Assembly: GCA_907163375.1 (NCBI GenBank)
Contig: CAJQUW010005560.1
Coordinates: 176,001 to 240,000, forward strand
From: Prostheceraeus crozeri
Lineage: Eukaryota; Platyhelminthes; Polycladida; Euryleptidae
Direction of reading: 5' to 3'
Length of the DNA: 64,000 bases
Under the pieces are notes generated by a model. The model saw only the letters and a list, made by a program, of their open reading frames with translations. It ran no database searches and had not been told where the DNA came from. The position numbers and the translations under genes were made by a program. This document shows, piece by piece, positions 55,191 to 64,000 of the stretch (position 1 is its first letter; each line of letters starts with the position of its first letter).

Positions 55191-55318
55191 ATTTTGATCG
55201 TCAAAATGGTTGCCTATGCATTGTCATTTATAATCCTATGGTACAAACTTCAGTATTTTGATCGTCAAAATGGTTGCCTATGCATTGTCATTTATAATCC
55301 TATGGTACAAACTTCAGT
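55191..55318 (+). repeat. Perfect 64-bp direct duplication
   Basis: Two adjoining identical 64-bp copies, each starting ATTTTGATCGTCAAAATGGT and containing GCATTGTCATTTATAATCCT. Identity indicates a very recent duplication, or an assembly artefact. Confidence 0.95.
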
Positions 55319-56520
55319 ATTTTGCAGAAAACTTTAAGTATTATATTGATGATCACACAACAGTTCAATAGCAGGAAGATGAAAATGTTCGAATAGCAGC
55401 GTTTCTTTTTAAGCATGGCAAAATGTATGTAAAGCCTCTAATTATGGTAAATTATCTTCGGTGGGAGGAATTAATCTGATTCCAATTCGAGAGCCACGAA
55501 CTTTGAAACAAATTAATTGATATCAAATGATGCCATGTTTTATGGACAATTAAAATGATTTTTCTTTTATTTTTGCGATTTCATGAATTAGCTTCAACAT
55601 TGATAATTATTTCGTGAAAATAAGCTCATAACTAATCCAGTGCGTATAGTTAATTCACCTAAACTTAATAAGAAATGAAAAGAGTAAACATCTCACCTGT
55701 AAACTCCGGCAATTGATGATATCAATCATCGAAAAACATTTTGTTGTACTGCATTAGACTATTTTCTTGTCAGAGATCACGAGATGAAATTCGAAGCCCT
55801 GGTTTTCAGCGACTGATGTAGGAGATAAAGTCAAATCACTCAATATGAGGTGAACCAAATCACAAGATGTTTTGTAGGATGATAAAGGCAAAAGCTTAGT
55901 CGTCAACTGCTGGTCTGCAACTTGAAAATAGAAATAAATGATCTGTGAATTGATTGTGGAGGTCGAATATGGGTGGTGGATTTAAGTTCCTCCAAATGTC
56001 CAAATGAAAGGTGCTCGAGGCGTCGTTTAAGAAAGTTTGGTCTAAATCGTAGAATTATCACTAATACCGTATCGCAAAACATGAATCACGTTCGATGCGC
56101 AGTGCGAGTAACATGAATGAAATGAAGGACTGCTTGCACGTTTCCTCTCGCTGTCATGTGATTATCGATAGTGGCGCGTTGATTGAAAGTCATTCGCCCA
56201 GGCGGCAGTAGGGAAATAATCTGTGCGCAGTTCTCCTCTATTCAGAAATGAAATACGAGGGCTGCACTTAATGACGTGACCGCCAACGCTGGGATGCTTG
56301 TAAATCATCGGAAGACAGACTCATTCCATGCAACGAGTACGGGCACGAATGAATCCGAAAAAGAGATCCGTTGAATTATGATATTAAAGTATTGCAATTG
56401 TATTCTATTCCAACTGCAATCGCAAAATTGGGATTCATCAAATGCCCTGCGATAAACATGAATCCTATTAATAAGAAATGCATGGGTAGAAATTAGTGAT
56501 GAATTTTTACATTATTTTAT
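55319..56520. other. Interior of the TIR element, nothing recognised
   Basis: No ORF or repeat. 56080-56350 is somewhat richer in GC without recognisable motifs. Confidence 0.45.
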
Positions 56521-56524
56521 TTTC

Positions 56525-57000
56525 GAAGATACATCGATTTTAGATAAAAACAAAGCAGAAAACAGATTGATGGGAGAATAAGAAATAGAAGAAGAAAAAT
56601 AAGAGCTGATAAGGAAACAGAAGAATAAAAGGAAGATAAATGAGAGAAATGAGGAGACAGAGTAGAGGAGGAAGAATGAGAAATCAAGAGAAAGAAGAGG
56701 AGGAAAAAGAGAAGTGAGAAGAGATATGGAAGAAGAAGAGAAATGATGAATTGGAACAAGAGAAGAAAATGAAGAGAAGTGGGGAGAAATAGAAGAGGAA
56801 CAAGAGAAGAAAAGAATTGAGTTGAGAGATGAATAGAAGTAGGGAGAAAGAGAAGAGGAAAGGAGAAGAGAAATTAGGCTATGACAGAGAATCATTATCA
56901 GAAGAAAAAGTATCAAGAAAAGCGAGGAGAGAGATAAAGTGAGTGAGAGAGCGAGAGTTCGAGAATGGAAATTAAAAAAGATAGTCCCGAAACTTAGTGC
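56525..57000. repeat. Polypurine tract, ~475 bp (GA-rich on the + strand)
   Basis: The + strand is mostly A and G (GAAGAAGAAAAATAAGAG, AGAGGAGGAAGAATGAGAAA and similar) with few pyrimidines. The minus-strand ORF of 170 Ser/Leu/Phe-rich codons is composition-driven. Such tracts can form triplex structures (general knowledge). Confidence 0.9.
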
Positions 57001-57239
57001 AATTAAGTGGAAATCATTCATCATAGCGTAAACGTCATAATTTCATGACTCATCGTGGTTGTGGCTCATTGATCATGTTTGTGGTCACACTTTGGATGTC
57101 ACAGTGACGTCATATAAAGGCGGTTATTCTGACGTCTTTGATGGGAGGTCACTGTGACATCCCGTTCTGGTCATAGACGTCTCAGACGCATGATGACATC
57201 AATGGGACGTCGCAATGACGTCACAATGTTTACTGGGTA

Positions 57240-57800
57240 GTAATACAGTGCCAATTTATAATTAGTTGTAATAAGGTAAGCACTAAATGTGACAACTACT
57301 TAACTCATATCAAGACTTAGGGTCAAAAGTCAGAAATTTCCCGCCTCGCCTTGACACGCGAATTGTGTCAGTCATTAGTATCATGATACCTTCGGAAGGG
57401 ATCGTCAGGCATCAGCTTTCGCTTCCACAACCCCTGTTTTCAACAGTTAAAAACAATTAGTTTTCGACATTTTCAACAAGCGTTATAAAAAAAGTGTTTA
57501 AAACTTATATAAAAACTTATTATAAACTTATATTTGAACTGTCAAGACAGGCAGTTTTTACGTGTGGAAAAATAAGGTGCTAAAATCATTTCATCTGCTA
57601 CAAAAATCAGTTATTAAATATTAACAGCATTAGAGCGGTAGTTTGTTTTTCTAACTTCACAAGAAACGATGAATGTTTTCAGTAAGTGATTTACTTTTCC
57701 ATTTTCAATTATTGTCACTATTAATCAATTGTTAACAACATGTCTAGTTATCATGAAATTCTTCAGCAATGCTACCTGTTCAGGAAGATGGTGGAAAGCC
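57240..57800. other. Intronic or intergenic sequence, nothing recognised
   Basis: AT-rich; no signal apart from the hAT relic that follows. Confidence 0.45.
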
Positions 57801-57985
57801 GGGGTTCGCCGGCTTGTATTGCCTGAAAAACTGAGCCAATTCGCTATTGACCTAAGTTCGGTTATATTCTCATCTGCTAGCATTGAGAGAACATTCTCGA
57901 CCATGGGTGCAACTTGCGGACACCAAAGAAATAAATGGGGGTAGATGAAGCGGTGAAATTGTCGTTTGTTCGGCGCCGTCAGCTT
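57801..57985 (+). pseudogene. hAT transposase C-terminal dimerisation region remnant
   Basis: The + frame reads LSQFAIDLSSVIFSSASIER then TFSTMGATCGHQRNKWG and a stop. SSASIERTFSTMG is the conserved hAT C-terminal motif (SSA-ERxFSxxG). Only this end is preserved; the catalytic part is absent. Confidence 0.85.
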
Positions 57986-58182
57986 ATAAAGTGATGAAAT
58001 TTTAGTAATTTGTAGTTTTGATATATACTGGTAGTTTGCGATTTGTCAACTTGGTACATATACTTGGTATTAAGATGAACAGATCATATCATGTTATGTA
58101 AGTCATATTGTCATATTGTTACGTCATTCATAAAACTTAATATATAGCATTATACGATCTTTATATTGTTTTGTATGATTAG

Positions 58183-58932
58183 AATGACATAATACTATCA
58201 GCGAATACAGAAGAAGACCTGTGCAGAATCATAACATCAATAAACGAAGAAGGGAGGAAAGATGTTATGAAAATGAACAAGAAGAAATCAAAAGTTATGT
58301 ACAATGAAATAGCAAAGCGAACAATGCGACAAGGAATTCAAATTGATGGAGAAACACTAGAAGAAGTAAATGAATACCAATGCATGGGAGGATGGCTGGC
58401 AGCAAATAACGACATTGGCAGAGAAATAGATCACAGAATAAATACTGGTTGGAGAAGGTTCGGACAATACAGCAACATCCCAATATGCCTGAAACGAAGG
58501 TTGTTTGATGCGGTCTTACTGCCATCAATGACGTATGGTGCACAAACATGGACACTGACAAAACGACAAGAATGGAAACTGGCTGTGGCACAAAGAAGTA
58601 TGGAAAGAGCAATGTCAAACATCACGAGGAAGGACAAAATACGGAACGAGAACATCAGAGAAAGGACGAGAATCATTGACATAACGATTAAAATCAGAGT
58701 GATGAAGTGACACTGGGCAGGACACCTAGCCAGAATGAACAACAACAAATGGGCCAAGAAAGTAACAGAATGGACGCCGCTAGACAGTGCAAGGCGAAGA
58801 GGAAGGCCAAGGAGAAGATGGAGAGACGATATTGAGGAAAAGAGCGGAATCAACTGGATTCAGAAAGCGCAGGATCGAAGAAGCTGGAGGAGGGGGTGGA
58901 GGCCATCTGCCTGCAGTGGCACGAAAGGCTGA
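58183..58932 (+). pseudogene. LINE polymerase C-terminus (RTE/Nimb-type), one in-frame stop
   Basis: One + frame starts within the RT catalytic box (NDIILSANTEEDL, ADD changed to ND). It continues through NKKKSKVMYNE, GWRRFGQYSNIPICLKRRLF, LLPSMTYGAQTWTLTKRQEW, AVAQRSMERAMSNITRKDKI and RNENIRERTRIID. A TGA at 58708-58710 replaces the Trp of KWxWAGH. In frame then follow HWAGHLARMNNNKWAKKV, RRRGRPRRRWRDDIE and AQDRRSWRR to the stop. 5'-truncated at the RT core, otherwise almost intact, so fairly young. A different subfamily from 28520-29071. Confidence 0.93.
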
Positions 58933-59886
58933 TAATGATATTGTTTTGCATAGTGGTTTTATAAGCGGTGTCGGTGCGCAGCATGACCTTGACTTTGATT
59001 CGCAGCAACACAGTGACAATGAAGCATTCAGAATTTGCGTAGCTCTAAATCACCTGCATTTGTGACGTCACACTTTGTATTGTGTGTGAGCAGTGAACTT
59101 GAACACTTGGCAGACGTGACCTGGATAGAAAGTTATCTCTAAATTGACAAGTATCAGCAATATTTAAGTTATTTGGTTTTGTTATGTTATATAAATCCGA
59201 CCTTTGGCGCTCAACGGAATAATCTAATTAATCGAATGAAAAATTAACAGAAGTTCAATTCATTGGAGGATGTACCGAAACTTTAGTGAAGAAAGAAATG
59301 AATTGAGTAGACATTATCATTAAAAATTGATTCTTCACACGCAGATATATATATATGTATATTTGCATCAGAATGAAAATGAAAGTTAGAATTGCGGTGA
59401 GTCGTTAACATGGTTGGTACATGGGTAAAGAAGGCAATGAAATCAGATTCGTTGAATACATGAACGATTATACAAAGTAGTAGCATAAGGAAAAAATGTA
59501 GAGCCATAACGATCAGTGCGGCACATGGGCATGCGCATGTTCATGACATATCCAGATGACATATTCATGATGTCATCTGGAGAAACCATAGAAATCGACA
59601 ACAATAAAACCTCCAGAATGGAAATTAAGCTTCATGCAATGCACAATAACGGCACATAAATCGCACGCATTTTCACTTAGATGCACCTGCCAACGTCTGC
59701 ATCATTGGGTTAGAATCATTCACATGAGTAAATCGAAGCTTTTCATTGGTGGTTCATGCCCCAACTTAGTTCCCCCGGATGTGCCGCGACCTTGAGTCAA
59801 TTTCCATTCTAGCGAACTTCAGATAAACAGTCTATTTCTATGGGAGAAACCATGACCGCAAGTGCAGAATTCTATTATTGCAATAT
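58933..59886. other. Sequence without recognised gene
   Basis: Contains one perfect 11-bp hairpin (CCAGATGACAT...ATGTCATCTGG, 59552-59580) and a short TA tract near 59346; otherwise featureless. Confidence 0.45.
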
Positions 59887-59889
59887 TCA

Positions 59890-60406
59890 CTGCCAGAAGA
59901 GGATGATGTCACAGAAAAATCGATAATCGCGTAAAATTTTGACGAGAGGGGCCTTGGAGATGCCAAAAATGACCAGCTGATTGTTTCTCTGACTTACGAT
60001 AACAACAGCATAGATATCCGACGAACACAGTGCTTGACGGTCAGCGATGAAAATGGAATTCCAGTGCCCGAAGAACAAGCAAGCATGAAAATCATGTGAC
60101 GAATACACAATGTGAGCGATGATCGACGACGACGACACCACGGGAAAGAAGTCCCTCCTGGGCAAAGAATTCACACTGTGGAGAAAAACCGACGATGGGA
60201 AAGCACAGATCGACGAACAAGACGATGCCGAAAATCTCCAGAAAGACCAACCAGAAAGCACAAAACCACATGCACCGATTCCAGATATCAGGAGCGCCTC
60301 AGAACACGACCGCACCACACAACAGATGATTGATATGATAATTGAGCTAAAGAGAAATAAAAATGAAATATTTCAATATAATGAAAACCAAACTTGTGTG
60401 TTGTAA
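59890..60406 (+). other. Possible decayed coding region of unknown family
   Basis: Two + frames read like degraded protein: first NFDERGLGDAKNDQLIVSLT, YDNNSIDIRRTQCLTVSDEN and GIPVPEEQASM (59925-60095). Then, after a stop and frame change, GKKSLLGKEFTLWRKTDDGK and a charged tail (60119-60406). No family recognised. The GC- and codon-like composition differs from the AT-rich surroundings. Probably transposon-derived. Confidence 0.35.
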
Positions 60407-60773
60407 GCTGTAGCAATATTAACACAAAAGAAAGCAGAAACAGGCAAGGAGGGTTATGCAAGTCACATCAATAATAATACCATAATAAGATCGAAGAACA
60501 AAGACCAGCATTCTACTGAAAACATCAGAATCTGCATTCAGAAGGGTGAACGCAGACTTGTAGGTAGGCATGGTACCTAACTGGTCGCTCATTTCAGTTT
60601 ACTTGCTGTCAGCATCTTGTTACAAATTACATAGAATTCATCACAATCTTGTTGAAATGAATGCTCAATCAAATGCTTGAAATGAAAAGCTCTACCGTAT
60701 GTGATATACGTGTCATCGAACTTCCCAAAAACATTGGATGTCTTCTGTATCACGGTCGGTTTCGCTGAAGTCA
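60407..60773. other. Sequence without recognised feature
   Basis: Nothing seen. Confidence 0.45.
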
Positions 60774-60781
60774 GAAATCAG

Positions 60782-61055
60782 CAAGCTTGCCGTTGGGATT
60801 GGGATTCCGATTGGAAATGCATTATTGTGTAAAATCAATTAAAGACCCTATTACTATTAAGGCCAGTCTAGTCCTAGGCCTACGTCAGTGGACCTCGGCA
60901 ATTCAGAAAGTATCACATATGGCAGGCCTAGGGGGTAAGCCCCGATGCAGTTTGGGGTCAAATTGTGTGCGTTTTTAGCTCTAAAGCAGGCTATTTGGAT
61001 ATCCATTGGGATTGGGTTGGAATTGGGCTGGAAATTCATCCCAACGACAAGCCTG
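60782..61055. mobile_element. hAT-like MITE, 274 bp, 7/8-bp target duplication
   Basis: Ends are CAAGCTTGCCGTTGGGAT and, inverted, CAGGCTTGTCGTTGGGAT (16 of 18 alike). Flanks are GAAATCAG (60774-60781) and CAAATCAG (61056-61063). The interior is rich in ATTGGGATT. Related to the palindrome at 52069-52175. Confidence 0.8.
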
Positions 61056-61230
61056 CAAATCAGTGTTAATTTTGAAAACAATAAAATAACTGAGGCAATG
61101 ACGTAGGTGACCACTCTGCAAAAGAAAAGTCCTTGTATACGCTTAAGTGCCATCATTATGGCTGTAGATTACCAGTTCGCCTGGCCATTGAATAGAAAGT
61201 TGTCCTTGTAAACTTTAACAACTTCAGCAG

Positions 61231-62142
61231 AAAAATTCTTTGGCCGCCGTAGATGGTGCGCTTCACCCTCCAAGGGCTCGTCAGTACGACTCGGAATGGC
61301 CCAAACTAGCTTAGAATATCTAGAATGGCTAAACAAGTTGAAGGATTGAACAACAGGCTACTGTGTGTTTGTGTTACCTGGCTTTGACGTGCGGCTGATA
61401 ATGCTAATGACTACAGCACAGAATTAGATTGTTTAATCGTATCAATTTGCTAGAAGTGCAAACTGATTCAAACAGATGGCACATGCAGGAACTTACTAAG
61501 TGGGCAAAAAGAGATTTTTAATACCTTGCAGAGATAGGAAAATAGTCGTGCGTCGCTTGCGGATTGCTGTGAATTCCTTTAAAATGCTCCGATGGCCACG
61601 ACTCCTTCAGATTCGAAGAATTCAGATCATTGCGCAAAAGTTTTCTCGATAATGTTGGACCCTCCGATCATTTTAAAAAAAGTTAGCAGGCGCATGAAAA
61701 GAAGTTCACAAACTTCTCTGTAGAACTTGACATCGTCTGCCTCTTTGCTGTGTGATCCGGTTGATAACAATCACTGAAACTTTGCACAATTTGACGTGTT
61801 TAATGTTGAACTGTCTGCTCATTGTTCGATTGCTATGGTATTTAGTCAGGAGATTGTGCCATTTCATTTACGTTACATGTTCCAATGCTTCCTTTCTTGT
61901 CAAACGGAAGAAGAGACGACCTGTCTAATTCTGTGGACTACAGATTGCCAGTTCGTCTGGGCATTGAATGCCCGAATAGAAAGCCAGGATAAGCAAGCGC
62001 AGAGCAGCTTCTTGTGCAGTCCTTCAGTTAGTTTAGCCATTCCATAGACATTTTAGACAAGTTAAGCCATTCCCAGCCGTGCTGACGAGCCCGTCTAGGG
62101 CAAAACGCAGCGTCTACGGCTGCCAGGGAATTTTTCTGCTTA
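61231..62142. mobile_element. Palindromic element interrupted by a second MITE
   Basis: 61231-61355 (CAGCAGAAAAATTCTTTGGC, GGGCTCGTCAGTACGACT, GAATGGCTAAAC) is the reverse complement of 62028-62142 with moderate divergence. Between the arms lies the complete MITE 61417-61935. Without it the outer element would be about 390 bp. Confidence 0.82.
61417..61935. mobile_element. Complete hAT-like MITE, 519 bp, perfect 8-bp target duplication
   Basis: Ends CACAGAATTAGATTGTTTA and, inverted, CACAGAATTAGACAGGTCG. Perfect flanking duplications GACTACAG (61409-61416 and 61936-61943). It is the monomer of the ~1-kb palindrome at 29547-30601, to which it is very similar. Confidence 0.9.
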
Positions 62143-62664
62143 GATTTTTCAAGTCTGAGGACATCTGAATTTTCGTGGTTCACTGTTTCATCTTTTGTAA
62201 TTTGTAACCGGTCCTGTGGTGCCTCACAGTATGTGATTAACAGAAGCTAAAAGCGCTCGATATCTTTTTATCTGACTTTATTTTTTGCTGTTTTGGGATT
62301 AGCGTTGTAAAAATCCTGTGATTTTGGTTGCTGCTTTACAAATACTTTTGTATATTATTGCATGATAGTTATTCATTCTGTTTGTGCTGAACAAACCTCT
62401 ATGTTGAATCAGGTTCAGGTTCAATGCGGTAGCCCATTCACCGGGCCGTGGGCGTCCCTCGAAGATCGTAAATCCACGCCTTTCTCCGTTTTCATCTCTT
62501 CGCTCGTCCTTCCACCTCGCCTGCGATCGTCGCCAACACCAGGCTGTCAGGTTTCCGCTTCCAATGCGATGTTGAATCACACATTGGCAATCGCACGCCA
62601 TTGAGAAAATTGTGAAGGCAGAAATTTTAGCTTCTAAACGACCATGTATTTCTTGTTATCATAA
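62143..62664. other. Sequence without recognised feature
   Basis: A GC-richer patch (62430-62600) keeps short open frames on both strands without family resemblance. Confidence 0.4.
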
Positions 62665-64000
62665 TTTACCTGCTTTGACATGCATTGTGAGTGATAAAAT
62701 TGTTGATATAGTCAACAATATGAACATCGAGGTTAGCAATGTCCAAGAATGGTGCTCCCAGAACTGGTTGACCCTCAATACGAGAAAAGACCAGGGTGAT
62801 GGTTTCTACAAGAGAACCGATTGACTTAAACGAAAGGCAAATCATTAAGAGAACTTCAAAATTAAAAATAATGATAATAGCTTTATTGAGTTCACTTCCA
62901 TGACAGATGCGGTGAACGCTACAATTATACGATGACAATAAGTAGAAGATGCAAGAAGAAGCAATGGTTCAAGGAGATAAAAACTGAGGAAAACTATAGA
63001 CAAAAATGAATGAATGAGTCTCCAAATCTCGAAGTCTTAGAAAAAGGAGGCCGCATCTTACATGTAGAACGGTTGGCAATACCTGTTTGACCTTTGACAT
63101 CAAAAATATCTCGAAGAAGATGATGTTCATCAACATTAATTTTTCTAAAGAGTTTCAGACAACAATTATCAGAAAAACTAAGAGGTTCAGGCAACGATAC
63201 AGCTCCAATGATACGTAAAGCTCGCTCTTCAACACGTTCAAGTCTTTTCAGTAAGTATTGCGAGGCATTGCAAAAGGAACAAAAAGCATAAGTCAAAATA
63301 GACCTGATGAAGGCCACAACATTTGAGCATTATACCTGTATCTGCACCACAACGTCGTAAATTACGTAGGATGACCAACCTACAGGATGCCTTCTAAACA
63401 ATAAATTTAATATGCGTGTTCCAACGAAAATCATTAGACAAGTAGACACCAAGATATTTAAAATTGTCAACTTGTTTGAGAAATCAACTATCAGAAATTT
63501 TAGTAGGACAGGTGTGAAATCGACGTTTGGTGACTGTATCCATCACTACTGATTTTTCAGTATTGATAGGCAGACCATAGTTGTTGGATCACTCAGTAGA
63601 CGTTCTACCATTCAAATTGAAGTTTATCTTCTATTGGACTCCTGATACAGTGTATCAAAAGAACATCGTCTGCATATTTGATTAAAGTAGTATTCGTGCA
63701 GACAGGTGACAAATTATCTATGGCAAGCGTAGACAAAACTGGCTCAAGGGAGCTGCCCTGAGGCACGCCACTAGACACAACTCTCCATTCTGAGAACTCA
63801 TTGCCATAAAAACTCTGTGTTCTATCACTCAAAAAACTGCATATCAAACGAATAATAAAGGAAAGACTTGGGAGTAACGATGAATGATGGTCTTTATTGG
63901 AGCGACCAAGTGAAAAGTATTGTTTCAAAGGCCAATCCACAGCTTTATGCGATAAGTAAAGTAAAGAGGTTCCTGAGTCTCTGTGATTTGCACATAGTTT
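62665..64000 (+). pseudogene. LINE reverse transcriptase fragment, split by another LINE
   Basis: 62690-62864 encodes VSDKIVDIVNNMNIEVSNVQ, EWCSQNWLTLN and, after a frame change, MVSTREPIDLNERQIIKRTS: the W--N-L-LN--K region of a CR1/jockey-type RT. 63860-64000 continues directly with DLGVTMNDGLYWSDQVKSIV, SKANPQLYAISKVKRFLSLC and runs off the window. The interval 62865-63859 is the opposite-strand LINE. Confidence 0.82.
62865..63859 (-). pseudogene. 5'-truncated LINE reverse transcriptase, inserted in opposite orientation
   Basis: Minus strand, in order: IIRLICSFLSDRTQSF, VVSSGVPQGSSLEPVLSTLA, LIKYADDVLLI, NNYGLPINTEKSVVMDTVTK, VDNFKYLGVYLSNDF, GLHQVYFDLC then the C-terminal series YLLKRLERVEERALRIIGAV. 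Stops and frame changes interrupt it between 63320 and 63610. The 3' end at about 62865 has an AT-rich ATTATCATTATTTTTAATTT tail. CR1/jockey group, different from the element at 33487. Confidence 0.88.

Larger units (their letters stand above)
53128..57237. mobile_element. Large non-autonomous TIR element, 4.11 kb, TA target duplication
   Basis: Ends are TA|CCCAGTAAACATGTGACGTC (53128) and, inverted, TA|CCCAGTAAACATTGTGACGTC (57237), with TA on each side. Both subterminal regions are packed with GACGTC or ACGTC motifs: 53140-53370 also has three GACATCCCGCCGGGACATCC-like repeats, and 57100-57230 a similar set. No transposase or other ORF was found within. The superfamily is unclear; TA duplication alone does not decide it. 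Confidence 0.82.

Noticed and set aside
56512-57024. 170-codon minus-strand frame rich in Ser/Leu/Phe, like a membrane protein
   Set aside because: Complement of a polypurine tract; hydrophobicity follows from base composition.
59887-60318. 143-codon minus-strand frame with a Cys/Ser-rich, signal-like start
   Set aside because: Opposite strand of a more protein-like + frame; no family resemblance.

Overview
This is AT-rich, intron-bearing animal DNA dominated by transposable elements. Long introns with GT/AG borders, Tc1/mariner, hAT-like and Harbinger-like DNA transposons, Penelope-like GIY-YIG fragments, several LINE lineages and many foldback/MITE elements point to an invertebrate metazoan. 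A marine invertebrate, possibly an echinoderm, would fit, but nothing here proves it. No tRNA, rRNA, operon, CRISPR or prokaryotic signal was found.

The main gene runs on the + strand from before 3856 to 42389. Six successive exons (3856-4197, 6400-6741, 8965-9300, 13946-14287, 22061-22402, 27405-27806) each encode one copy of the same ~112-134 residue domain. Its core (strand, helix with TVGEVRK-like motif, strand with ISLRRQ-like motif) looks beta-grasp or ubiquitin-like. Every one is a symmetric phase 1-1 exon, and four are exactly 342 bp. They splice in frame to three exons (31352-31803, 39586-39931, 42160-42389) that encode a Ser-rich linker and a complete STE11/MAP3K-like protein kinase domain ending in a stop codon. 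The visible exons give about 1,044 codons. The first exon is entered in phase 1, so the N-terminus lies upstream of the window. The layout suggests a kinase fused to a tandem array of interaction modules built by repeated exon duplication; I do not recognise a described gene with this architecture.

The introns hold most of the other content. There is a 76-bp satellite in two opposite arrays (2664-3430 and 22445-23270), made from the terminal repeat of a foldback MITE whose simple copies lie at 13104-13854 and 46151-46768. A ~99-bp tandem array (4395-6180) is made from the tRNA-like head of a SINE. A 48-bp array lies at 27972-28316. There are two Tc1-like elements, a mariner-like relic, a CR1/jockey-like LINE with only two in-frame stops, and a Harbinger-like element carrying a Penelope-type GIY-YIG coding region. 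Sequence after domain exon 4 is repeated in the intron between the first two kinase exons, a trace of segmental duplication inside the gene.

Downstream of the kinase gene, 42390-51506 is repeats and decayed elements. At 51507-51795 lies the first coding exon of a Gfo/Idh/MocA-family NAD(P)-dependent oxidoreductase, same strand; I did not find its other exons. From 51796 to the end come a 4.1-kb non-autonomous TIR element (53128-57237), hAT and LINE remnants, hAT-like MITEs with 8-bp target duplications, and at the right edge one LINE inserted into another in opposite orientation.
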